Below are positions 32,201-42,212 of a stretch of 64,000 nt of DNA, in pieces (position 1 is the stretch's first letter; every line of letters starts with the position of its first letter). Position numbers and translations under genes: made by a program. Source of the stretch: Tetmemena sp. SeJ-2015 (lineage: Eukaryota > Ciliophora > Spirotrichea > Sporadotrichida > Oxytrichidae); the NCBI GenBank assembly GCA_027382625.1, contig JAJKFJ010021068.1, forward strand, positions 37,667 to 101,666. The letters run 5' to 3'. The notes below the pieces were generated by a model that saw only the letters and a list, made by a program, of their open reading frames with translations, had not been told where the DNA came from and did no database searches.

Positions 32201-34867
32201 ATCAATACCTAACTTCAAGCTTGCTAGGATAAGGTATCTATGCTTATTATCTAATAGAAATATATCAATAATTATAAATCTTGGAAAGTCTTAATCATTT
32301 TATAGTTGAGGGAATTGAGCGAGGCAAACGATCTGCTATTAAAATAGAGCGAGGATTTGCAATAGGAGAAGGAATCACTAGATAAAGAACTCACTGACAC
32401 CAAAAGTTACTTCAAGTCCAAGATCGATGCTCATCGTTCTTAAATCACCCTCCTCTTGCAAAAGGAAGTAGAACTCACTAGTCACATAGAGAGTCTCAAA
32501 TAGAAACTTAATCAACAAGATTGCAAGAATAGAGAACTATAAACCTCAATATATGCAGGAAGAATATATAGATCCACTTTTGCTTGAAGTTTAGATAGAG
32601 GTGAAAAATTTGATAGAGGAAGTGTAGAAAGTAAGAGGAGAGAAGTAGCAGTATAAGGACATGTCGGCTAGTCAACTAGAATAGATCAAGATGCTCATTG
32701 ACTCTGTATAGAACTATAGAAAGAGTAATGATGCCAAGTCTGACAACCATCTTATTTCCATTGAGTTAGATTGAATTAATGATCAGCAGCGTATCTAAGA
32801 TTTAACTAATGAGCGCGATGCCTTAAGACAGAGATTGAAGCAGTCAGAGCTGAACTTTGCTAATGTTAAGCAGAAGATTCTCAAGACTGATGAGCTTCTG
32901 AAGGGGTATAAGAATCGAGAATTGGAGCTTCAGAAGGCAAATGAAGCTAAGTAGCAGTTGCAAAGCACCCAGAGTGAACTGTGGCTTTTCAAGAATAGAG
33001 TACATGAGTTGGAGCAGCACTTAGCTAGAACAGAGGCAGAAATTAGGAAACTTAACGACAAAAGTCAAGCATTGGAAAAAGAGAGGGATGAACTCTCCAA
33101 GATTGATGAGAAAGGAAAGCCTAATCACTACACCAAGTAAAAAGAGCAGCTTGTTTAGATGCAGCAAGATTCTAATACTCTTAATCAGTAATTGAGGGCT
33201 CTTAGGAATGAGAAAGGCTAGCTAATGGAATGTGTGAGATATTCCTATTTAAGCTCTTATTTGGCACATTTAATTATTTTTGGAGAGCATTTGGGAAAGA
33301 ATTCACTATTAAGATCAATCAGTACAACTAAGCAGGTATAACTCATCCAAGCTTTATTAGTTCTCAAATTTTTAGCTTGCTTGGTATAAACAGAGTAGTT
33401 TTGACTTTGAGAAATGATCCTGAAAGAAATTTGAGAGAGTACTTTGGGGAGATCATGCAAGCAGTAAGCGACAATTTGTCCAATCTAAAACTGATCCTTG
33501 AAACTCCTATCAATCTACTACATATTAAGAATATATTTTTTGCCATATAATTAGATCCACCCAAGCAGAGACAAGCTGATTAGAAGATGATGCGCATCTC
33601 AATATTTTTAAGTGAAAGATGGATAATGAGTAAGTTATGAGAGGACAGAGAGAAGGGCAAGATCAATAGATGACAGCTGCTCCATAGTAATAATCGTAAA
33701 GAACTCCTATCAATAATTCATCAGGTGCTTAGATTATATTTGTAACTTTAAAAGCTAAAACTCATATGAAATATATCGTAAAAGTTAAAGCCATCATTAT
33801 TTATAATAATTCATTCACAAAAGTAGCTTTAATTGATTTTTGAAGATGATGCACAACGAATTAAAAATCACGAATCCTTTCTTCAAGGGAAATACCAACA
33901 TGGATGTAAGCATTCAGCAAAAGCAAGGCTTTACCAGCCACGACATTTCCCCTTCGAATTCATTCAGCAACAGTCTCAATAGCTCTTTCGCAAACTAGCT
34001 CCAAAACTAACCCACTGTTTAACACCAGCCTATGAGATAGGCTTCTAATGGAATCGCAAATGTGATATTCCCCTCTGCTAACTTCTAGACCCAGATTTAG
34101 AGAGGTTTGAAACCCAGTTTGACTTCAGGACAAACATAAAACCATCAAAGCAACCTGCTCACTGCTTAAGGCTTTGCTAAAGCACAGACCTAGCTGCAAC
34201 AACTTTAGCAGCAGACTTTAGTGCAGAATGACTCCAGACACTTTGATGAGCATAGAAATAGGTATAAGCCACTCGGTAGTCTAGAGAGTTCTGTCGATGA
34301 GATTTCAATGATATAATCTACTTCTCCCAATGTTCATTCAAACTAATTAAGATTGGGAGGCTATTATTTTCAGTCTAGGGAAAACGATAATCTAGTGAGC
34401 AACTAGCTTAGTTCAGAGAGAAGAGCTCACTTCTCAGAATAGAAGCAGCAACTTTATCTATAGCAGGTTCAGTAACAAGCACCATAGATTAATGAAACAG
34501 TTTTATTTGACCATTCGGAGGAGTCGACAGATAGCTGGTAAGGGTCGATAGCTCAGACAGAAAGAATAGGAATGTGCCTAACTAAGCAGCCAGACAGATG
34601 AATCAGCAAGCATCCACTAATCAGCACTAGACAGCTTCAGATCCAAATGGATAGTAAAACAGAGGAGGTATGACTCTTGGGCTTAAGTCTAACCTTAATG
34701 CCCAAGTGAACTAAAATTATTCTTTTCAAGTTTCGATTAAAACTAGCAGTAAAGTCATAGAGAGCAAAGAGCTTAAAATAATAGAAGAGGAGCTGGATAA
34801 TCCCAAGAGAGAATGCAGTGACTGCCATTTCAGGTTGAAAAGCAGCCTTCAATTTTTAATTTTTTGA
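29264..34867 (+). CDS. Very long coiled-coil protein, Q/S-rich C-terminus
   Basis: ATG 29264 (MKDQQIIDGYEKTQLAQSLE), TGA at 34865-34867. Heptad-rich coiled coil for most of its length (for example LRDLREERDTLSSRLDRTQS-type segments at 31420-32250 and LQSTQSELWLFKNRVHELEQ near 32960). A short more globular stretch follows around 33300-33520 (FTIKINQYNQAGITHPSFIS; DPERNLREYFGEIMQAVSDN), then a Q/N/S-rich tail with a final CSDC. No family recognised; it could be a basal-body or Golgi scaffold, by analogy only. A 72-bp intron (about 32234-32305) and probably one at 30122-30209 are seen. IESs include 29336, 30296, 30560, 30871, 32769, 33584, 33731 and 34530; others (about 31190 and 31830-32030) are not fully resolved. 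Confidence 0.7.
29336..29578. other. IES, 243 bp, pointer AGCA
   Basis: AGCA at 29336 and 29579. Excision joins QSLESLKKS to RNDKLKQRIFYLG. Confidence 0.82.
30296..30326. other. IES, 31 bp, pointer GCTC
   Basis: GCTC at 30296 and 30327. Excision joins DESNRFQNSS to ADGQFSIGDLIDDRPRES in frame. Confidence 0.8.
30560..30582. other. IES, 23 bp, pointer TAT
   Basis: TAT at 30560 and 30583 within a TA-rich edge, so the exact boundary is uncertain. Excision joins LMYEDQLEY to EESMRDQLRQEK. Confidence 0.68.
30871..30881. other. Micro-IES, 11 bp, pointer TTAC
   Basis: TTAC at 30871 and 30882. Excision joins NNSSQTPY to QSQRMQTSRTDNEGQ in frame. Confidence 0.65.
32769..32780. other. Micro-IES, 12 bp, pointer GAT
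   Basis: GAT at 32769 and 32781. Excision removes the only in-frame TGA in this coiled-coil stretch, joining LISIELD to QQRIQDLTNERDA. The frame is otherwise unchanged, so a mutated codon is the alternative. Confidence 0.5.
33584..33615. other. IES, 32 bp, pointer AAGATG
   Basis: AAGATG at 33584 and 33616. Excision joins PPKQRQADQKM to DNEQVMRGQREGQD. Confidence 0.87.
33731..33843. other. IES, 113 bp, pointer AGAT
   Basis: AGAT at 33731 and 33844. Excision joins INNSSGAQ to MMHNELKITNPFF. Confidence 0.8.
34530..34546. other. Micro-IES, 17 bp, pointer GATAGCT
   Basis: A 7-bp repeat GATAGCT at 34530 and 34547. Excision joins DHSEESTDS to SDRKNRNVPNQAARQ in frame. Confidence 0.8.
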
Positions 34868-35114
34868 GCAAATAATTAATTAGATCAGCCATCACTTTGA
34901 TTATTTTAAATAATGTAAAATCGAGTATTATATTAAGATATTAGCATTGAATTTGCAAATTTTTAATAAAATACTTTTCAATAATTAGTAGCATGTTCAA
35001 TATTCAGATTATTTAGCTAGTTGCAAGTTTTAATTATCTTACTCTCGTATAAAATTACTCATAAAGTTTAAAGCAATCTAAGAAGCTTCATTTCCAAAAA
35101 CTTCTCAGATTGAT

Positions 35115-36101
35115 ATGCCTGAAAATCGAAGGCTATATTCAAAAAAGTTGGGCCATCGAACTTGTGTGGCAGCTTTCTTCAAGGACTCAGAATATTTGCT
35201 TGGAAAGAATGACTATCGAAAAGCTTCCTCAAGGATCTATTATGAGGCTCCCTGATTACTATTGTGTATAGTCATTACCAATTCTTGAACGAGATAGAGA
35301 AGCTGCCTTAGTGCAATACCTATGATGACAAGGCAGAAAGTCTCAGATAGTCACACTGCTGATGGAGCTTCCACACTCTTCATACATCCAGAAATACTTT
35401 AAAGATTTCCTGGGTATATCTCAAGCCTTCACAAATATCAAAGCTGTGCACAAAGTTTCAGACTTCACATTATTCTTAAGAATGCAACGTCGATTTAAAT
35501 AAAGCTTGTCGAACCCATAGCAAGAGCTGCGCCTACTTGAGTCTGCTTGTGCGAACATCCCTCATAGTGATTATGCTGCACCTCACCCTCCTCGAGCTAT
35601 CAGGTAATGTTCAGAATCATTATTGGTAATTCTTTTTCACTTAACCCCTATTTGTATTATCTTTAAAGGCAAGGCGAAATGAATTCAAAGTTGATGAGCA
35701 CCTAAAACCAGAAGATCCCCGAAAAGTAATTCAAGCACAGTTGCGATCTTCCACCCAAACCAAATCCGTGAGTTGCACCAATCAACAAGTATAATAATTC
35801 AAAAAGCAATTGAATTAATAGCGGCGATATAATATCCGGCAGCTAAACATATTCTTGAACTTCTCGTTCCAGCTTATCATTGAAAATGAGTCTTCAAGTA
35901 AGGGCTGCAAGTAGTTAGCGAAATATTTAGCAAGGCCACGACATCGGCACTCTTCTCAAAATCAATTCATCAAGAGGCCACCAAGACCGAATAAAGCATT
36001 CACAGACACGGATTCTTTCACTCTATGAACTTGATTAGGATATCCACTCAGAAAAATGGGATAGACTTACGTTTGCTGATGCAGCGATGAAAGCAGAATG
36101 A
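35115..36101 (+). CDS. Unrecognised gene, left copy of an inverted pair
   Basis: ATG 35115 (MPENRRLYSKKLGHRTCVAA). After removing a 35-bp IES at 35239 the frame reads RKASSRIYYQFLNEIEKLPQ, then LLMELPHSSYIQKYFKDFLG, a GT-AG intron of about 65 bp at 35607-35670, and a basic Q/R-rich part (QQVQQFKKQLNQQRRYNIRQ; RPRHRHSSQNQFIKRPPRPN). It ends at LTFADAAMKAE and TGA 36099-36101. A 9-bp AGCA-flanked stretch could remove this TGA and extend the frame to about 36155. Three tiny slips near 35345, 35756 and 36022 can be bridged by 8-, 5- and 4-bp repeats and are the same in the other arm where checked. No family recognised. Confidence 0.6.
35239..35273. other. IES, 35 bp, pointer ATTA
   Basis: ATTA at 35239 and 35274. 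Excision removes an in-frame TGA and joins DYRKASSRIY to YQFLNEIEKLPQ. The same IES is present, inverted, in the right arm. Confidence 0.78.
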
Positions 36102-36241
36102 GCAGCAATCCTCAGCGAATATATCCTTAAACGTAAAGTGGAACATCCAGCATCATTAAAATAATAATAATTATATCCTTATAAACTTAACAATATTAAA
36201 CTCCTCACCGTTTTTATTAATCTATTAATTATTGAGGTGCT

Positions 36242-36574
36242 TCACTCCTCATTCCATCTCAATTAATATAACTGTAAATTCCCTTTATAAATTTTAAAAA
36301 TGGAGGTGACTCTCACTGGCTCTTCAGTCTGGTAGTGCAGATTGCGTCTTGGATTCTACCTCAACCTCTTCTCGAGGCTAGGTGCTAGTTGCTTATGAAT
36401 TGACTCATCTTGTATGACATCATATCTTTTTGAAATTAGTAGCTGAAGAACAGAGTTTTACGTTTGTACCTGCATTATTTCTTCGTAGATGAGATCCTTG
36501 TAGAATTCTGGGCTATTGTTTGTTTATCTTGCATTTTCATTTCTTCCAACTTATTAAGTTCTTCTATTATTCAT
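36242..36574 (-). CDS. Unrecognised small gene spanning the palindrome loop
   Basis: Minus-strand frame from ATG 36574 (MNNRRTQQVGRNENARQTNN) to TGA 36242-36244, 111 codons, rich in Q, N and R and with typical TAA/TAG Gln codons (FYKDLIYEEIMQVQTQNSV; KQLAPSLEKRLRQNPRRNL). Its 5' half lies in the unique loop and its 3' half in the left arm, so the right arm repeats only the 3' half. It converges on the neighbouring unknown gene. No family recognised; it could also be an internal piece of a scrambled gene. Confidence 0.45.
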
Positions 36575-36867
36575 AAGCAACTAGCACCTAGCCTCGAGAA
36601 GAGGTTGAGGTAGAATCCAAGACGCAATCTGCACTACCAGACTGAAGAGCCAGTGAGAGTCACCTCCATTTTTAAAATTTATAAAGGGAATTTACAGTTA
36701 TATTAATTGAGATGGAATGAGGAGTGAAGCACCTCAATAATTAATAGATTAATAAAAACGGTGAGGAGTTTAATATTGTTAAGTTTATAAGGATATAATT
36801 ATTATTATTTTAATGATGCTGGATGTTCCACTTTACGTTTAAGGATATATTCGCTGAGGATTGCTGC

Positions 36868-37854
36868 TCATTCTGCTTTCATCGCTGCATCAGCAAACGT
36901 AAGTCTATCCCATTTTTCTGAGTGGATATCCTAATCAAGTTCATAGAGTGAAAGAATCCGTGTCTGTGAATGCTTTATTCGGTCTTGGTGGCCTCTTGAT
37001 GAATTGATTTTGAGAAGAGTGCCGATGTCGTGGCCTTGCTAAATATTTCGCTAACTACTTGCAGCCCTTACTTGAAGACTCATTTTCAATGATAAGCTGG
37101 AACGAGAAGTTCAAGAATATGTTTAGCTGCCGGATATTATATCGCCGCTATTAATTCAATTGCTTTTTGAATTATTATACTTGTTGATTGGTGCAACTCA
37201 CGGATTTGGTTTGGGTGGAAGATCGCAACTGTGCTTGAATTACTTTTCGGGGATCTTCTGGTTTTAGGTGCTCATCAACTTTGAATTCATTTCGCCTTGC
37301 CTTTAAAGATAATACAAATAGGGGTTAAGTGAAAAAGAATTACCAATAATGATTCTGAACATTACCTGATAGCTCGAGGAGGGTGAGGTGCAGCATAATC
37401 ACTATGAGGGATGTTCGCACAAGCAGACTCAAGTAGGCGCAGCTCTTGCTATGGGTTCGACAAGCTTTATTTAAATCGACGTTGCATTCTTAAGAATAAT
37501 GTGAAGTCTGAAACTTTGTGCACAGCTTTGATATTTGTGAAGGCTTGAGATATACCCAGGAAATCTTTAAAGTATTTCTGGATGTATGAAGAGTGTGGAA
37601 GCTCCATCAGCAGTGTGACTATCTGAGACTTTCTGCCTTGTCATCATAGGTATTGCACTAAGGCAGCTTCTCTATCTCGTTCAAGAATTGGTAATGACTA
37701 TACACAATAGTAATCAGGGACCCTCATAATAGATCCTTGAGGAAGCTTTTCGATAGTCATTCTTTCCAAGCAAATATTCTGAGTCCTTGAAGAAAGCTGC
37801 CACACAAGTTCGATGGCCCAACTTTTTTGAATATAGCCTTCGATTTTCAGGCAT
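36868..37854 (-). CDS. Unrecognised gene, right copy of an inverted pair
   Basis: Inverted copy of the gene at 35115-36101: ATG at 37854, stop at 36868-36870, with the same intron, the same 35-bp IES and the same short frame slips where checked. One base differs next to the IES edge (GGG for GGC). The copies appear almost identical, which implies a recent duplication or ongoing gene conversion, if not an assembly artefact. Confidence 0.58.
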
Positions 37855-38035
37855 ATCAATCTGAGAAGTTTTTGGAAATGAAGCTTCTTAGATTGCTTTA
37901 AACTTTATGAGTAATTTTATACGAGAGTAAGATAATTAAAACTTGCAACTAGCTAAATAATCTGAATATTGAACATGCTACTAATTATTGAAAAGTATTT
38001 TATTAAAAATTTGCAAATTCAATGCTAATATCTTA

Positions 38036-38572
38036 ATAATAATTTAATATAAAAGCGAGATTTTCATGTTCATTTTAACGTAGTAGGATGATTTATTCTG
38101 ATTTGATTGCTCAGTTTAATATCTCTTTAGTTTTATGATGTTTGAGCGACCCTTGGCATAATAGTCTGATTAATTAAATATCAATAGAATATGAACGGCA
38201 TAGATTAATCTTTAAAATTTAATTAAGATTCAAAGGCACAACATGGTTACTTGTTAGATCTAATCCTCTCGCTATTAGCTTATCTCTAACTTGTTTACAC
38301 GACCACATGCGTTCATTTAATTCCTCCTCCCAAGCAGTTAAATAACTTTCGTTTCTTCTTTATTCAAAAGCCTCATTCTACAAATCTCAATTATTAAAAT
38401 AAGACATTACGATGAATTAAGATCAAATATTAATCTAGTTCTTTTTCATTGGAAATTAGATTATTGTACTGACTCAAAATGCTTGAGGCGACTAGCTTTT
38501 ATTTATGCATTTTAAGAGGGTCTAGTAGAATCTTAAATTTATAACAATTTTAATAAAAAATCAAGGAGTCAT
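38036..38572. other. Spacer, no gene seen
   Basis: AT-rich DNA between the right palindrome arm and the end of the next minus-strand gene. No coding frame, RNA gene or repeat recognised. Confidence 0.5.
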
Positions 38573-40330
38573 TCATTCTCGATTAAGTGTTCTTTGGCAT
38601 CCTCTCCTCATTTAATATATATAAAATATATCATCATATTGTTGCAGCTGACTATCTTAATTGAGCATATTGAGCTCCATTGTATTAAATCTCAACTTTG
38701 AATCATCTATAGTGGCGTCAGCTATGTTTCTTGTTTACCCTTAGTCTTGTTGAATCCTTAAATATGCCTTTTCTTAGTTTTAATTGTTGCAATCTTCTCC
38801 TTTAGCTGACTTTTAGACTTCGTTATTATGGTCTAAAGACTAAAACTTTTAGTTGGATGGTGAAATAATGGCTCTTGCTTCTGTCTCTTAATCACACTTC
38901 AAGGTAAAAATCGAGTTGTTATGCAAAGCGCTCAACTAAAATTTCTACTAATCTGGATGCTATTAATTCAAAGAATTAATTTTATGCTAGGGTAGAGGAA
39001 TCTGGATTATTGCCTAAGTAGCTTGCAAAGTTTGATAACCTCCTTTTACTCTGCTTCTACCTGAGAGCACAGAATTTAGGATTTTCGTGTCTTTATTTTT
39101 GCTAAAAGTTTTCATTGCACTTTCTTTCTTATCTCCACCTGCTCCTTCCACATTTACGAATCCACTGTGGATAGTGTTGAACAATTTTTGCTGGAGTTTA
39201 GAATGCTTGAACCTCTACACCAGTGGAGACTTTGCAGGTAAATTATAATTTCTTCTAAAATAAGCATGAATATTTTTTTAAAATAAATTTTGATGGACTC
39301 TATCCCTCGACAAGTCTACAGTTATTTCAGGCATGAAACTACTCTAGGGGTTAGCAACCCAATCTTTCTATCTCCAGTCAAGGGAATTCCTTTCCGTAAA
39401 TTAAAATTATTAATAAAATCCGCACTTTAATAAGTTTATTTCATTTTCCTAATCCCCAGAGCCGGTGATTGCTGTCGATTAATTCTAGTCTTATTCATCT
39501 TGTCTATTTCTGTCTGTTACTGCTAATTTAAGAAGGGATTGAAAACTTTCAAAATTAAATTGAATATGTGAGTAAATGAGTTTCATCTCACAGAGCCTCT
39601 TTTCTTCAAACAGATTCTTACCCTGTTCTTATTTAGCTTATAATGTCTTAGAGATTTGCTTTTTATTTTGCGAGTGATCAGGAGGTGTAAGTATCAGACA
39701 TTAGTTAGACGTTTCTGTTCCTATGTTTTCATTTAAAATTATAGAGAGATAAATAATGATTAACAATATTTAAAAAAATGATATATAGATAATTATAAAT
39801 GATATTTACTAAAATATATTGTTAGTTTATCTGAAAAAAAGAAATGTAACAATTAAAAATTGCAAACTCCTAGCATACAATTTATAATAATGTTTTGTGT
39901 GTTATGTATTTGAGCTTAGAGCACAAAAGTGGATATCTCTCCGCTTAGTTGACTAGCTTTTTTTTCACTCCTTTTATCTTTCAGTTGAGTTTATTTAATA
40001 CCCTCTACTTTATTATTACTTGTGTTCCCTTCGTCTTGATTTTATGGAGTTGCCCTACTCTTAATAACGACTCTTGGTTTAATGAGCTTAATAGGTGAGC
40101 CATCAATGTAAAGGTATTTGCTTGTCTCTAATTTTGACTTCTTTGGACTTGACTAATTCAAATCCTTAAAATAATATGTGATAAACTGCGCTGAGTATTG
40201 CTTTCCAATCAAGAGTAATTAATCTACCTGATATGAGTCTCCTTGCAATTACAATTAATCTTCATATTGAATCGGCTTAATCTGCCATCCTTTTTCCTAC
40301 TTTGCTAAAGTCTTTGACAAAATTACTCAT
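38573..40330 (-). CDS. Unrecognised Q/N/K-rich protein
   Basis: ATG 40330 (MSNFVKDFSKVG), TGA 38573-38575. The N-terminal part reads WQIKPIQYEDQLQLQGDSYQ, LLLIGKQYSAQFITYYFKDL and YLYIDGSPIKLIKPRVVIKS, the last suggesting a small beta-rich fold. A long low-complexity C-terminal region follows (NLFEEKRLCEMKLIYSHIQF; MELNMLNQDSQLQQYDD) in one continuous TGA-free frame. A 7-bp GGA-flanked stretch at about 40291 must be removed near the start. The region 39670-39900 is AT-rich and is probably an IES joining the two parts, but the pointer was not resolved. No family recognised. Confidence 0.6.
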
Positions 40331-40399
40331 CTAAATCTTAATGGTGAGTAAAATAATGAAAAAACTCACGGTTATAAATAATCTTGAAATAAGTAAGAA

Positions 40400-41849
40400 T
40401 CACACTACTGCACTCTCCTTTTTAAGAATGGTTTATTCTTCGTTTGCTATTAGCTTTTTCTGTTCGCTTTCTTTCTATTTCTGAAGTTCATCATAGTGAT
40501 AATAGTCTACTAGCATGCTCACTCTTTCAGGTCTGTCAGTCATAATCCCCTATACCTTGGTATCCCTTAAAACCTAGAGCACTTCATCATCGTCATTTAT
40601 AACCCAATAAACTGCAATCACTAATTATTATCTCAAAGTTATTTTGTGGTTAAAGTTTAGTTAGTAAAGATTCCTCTTTTGTTGAAATGGTCAATCATAG
40701 GATTTAGGCATTTGTTAATGAGGCTAGCTCCTATTATGTACAAGTAAAATTTCCAGGTGATCTCTTTGGCCTCGACAGTCTTCATCCTCACATAGTCTCT
40801 TGTCATGTAAGGCAGACTTGCAACGTCTTCATAGATGTTCACAAAAGGCAACACTCCTAAAAGATTAATTACAAAAAAGTATCAGTGCTTAAATTGATAG
40901 ATAGTAGAGGAAATATTTGGCTGCATGATCGACAGAGATGAACTTAGGGATATGAGGATTAAGTGAATGAAGAATTTAAGCAGACTTTTCACTCTGCACT
41001 CCAAGAATTGTGGTGGATTCTCTTCCGTACTTCGAGACTAAATCAACTGTCTGCATCATAGCTTCTTAGGAATTTTAGTCTTTGATTTCGATGTGGACTA
41101 TCACTTCCTTGGGGATATAAAAGCAGAAGAATAAGTTTAGATGCTTATGAAGAGCTCCTCTAGTTTAGTAAAGGTTCTTTGATTGTGAGGTTTTACTATG
41201 TACTTCTAATTCTTTGAGAAGTGAAGATGCACTTGATCTTATATTTGAGGCATCCTTTTGTAATTAGTGTCTGAAACCTTAGAATAGTCACCAGTTAATC
41301 TGTAGAAGTCTGCATCATGGAAAGTCAAGAGTTGATTGTCTTTGGTTAGTCTTACGTCTGTTTCCAAGAAGGGAAAAAATAAGAGGACATAATAATTTAT
41401 AGGAACTACACAATTTACCTATAAATACTTAAGAATTTAATCTAGAGAACAAAAAAGTACGACTTAAATTTATAAGAAACATAATAGAAAAATTGACAAT
41501 TTATTTACCGCATGTTAGAAAGCTTGTAATGTGTTTTCTGGACTCTCAGCTGAGCCTCCTCTATGAGCAATAACATATCTAGTCTCTCCCTTTTATTCAT
41601 TTAGTTGTGTTACATAGGATAATAGTACGGTTTCTTATCTAGTACCTTTTAAGTGCTGAGATTTTAAATTGATTATTAATTCCATTCCTAAAATTTTACT
41701 TTACTTTACTTTACATTTAGTTGTGGTAGCTTGAGAGCATCTTTCTTTCTGTGCAATATCAAAGGATTCTTGAGGAAATAGTAAGATATTCCATAATAAG
41801 CTCCTATTCCAAGTATCACTTTGTTTCTTAGTTTCATTTTCATGCTCAT
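40400..41849 (-). CDS. Glycerophosphodiester phosphodiesterase (GDPD) domain protein
   Basis: Hydrolyses glycerophosphodiesters to glycerol-3-phosphate and an alcohol, in phospholipid turnover. ATG 41849 (MSMKMKLRNKVILGIGAYYG): an N-terminal membrane helix (VILGIGAYYGISYYFL) anchors it. Catalytic signature residues are visible in order: AHRGGSAESPENTLQAFQ (the HR pair and E-N), ETDVRLTKDNQLLTFHDADF (E-x-D and HD), and late VYWVINDDDEVLQVL...GIMTDRP typical of the barrel's end. TGA at 40400-40402. Between the membrane helix and the barrel is an AT-rich run containing a repeated GTAAA word (41640-41725), probably an IES; another IES-like break is near 41390-41510. Membrane-anchored GDPDs of this size are common in eukaryotes. 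Confidence 0.88.
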
Positions 41850-42212
41850 TTTCTATTTTTATAATAAATTTATCTTCACTTATGGAAGTGATTCTATTTA
41901 TGTCTAGATAATTACATCGTTTAGAGAAAGAGAGAGAATAAATATTTTGTTGAAAAGTAATGGCACGATTTTAATATTTCGGAAAAGAAGGCTTTAATCT
42001 TGAAGAGTTACAACACAAATTAAAAGAAGAGGAGTTGAAATAGCATGTTGCAGTGCCACCTTTGCTTTAAATTAATTAAATTAGAATGAGTTAATTTTTT
42101 GCTTTAGCTTATTTATTTTGCGAGTTAAATACCTAGCTATCAAGAATATAACCAGAAACTTATTTTATGCAATTATTAATTATTACTATCTTTGTAAACT
42201 CGTTTTCTTAGC

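Larger units (their letters stand above)
34934..38035. repeat. 1.47-kb near-perfect inverted repeat (large palindrome)
   Basis: The arm 34934-36400 is the reverse complement of 36569-38035, separated by a 168-bp loop (36401-36568). Stretches compared by eye are identical over hundreds of bases, with one difference noticed (GGCTCC at 35245-35250 against GGGTCC in the other arm). The outer edges diverge gradually by small indels, and the flanks differ. Each arm holds one copy of an unknown gene and the 3' part of a second one. This is either a genuine inverted duplication or a fold-back artefact from amplification or assembly; the mismatches, a unique loop and diverged edges favour a real duplication. 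Confidence 0.9.

Noticed and set aside
35750..36030. IESs of 4-5 bp in the palindrome gene
   Set aside because: Tandem 4-5 bp repeats can be bridged to keep the frame, but this is indistinguishable from simple slippage; not called.
41640..41725. GTAAA/TTTAC tandem words as a regulatory repeat
   Set aside because: A short tandem run inside an AT-rich segment that is probably an IES within the GDPD gene; nothing suggests a binding site.
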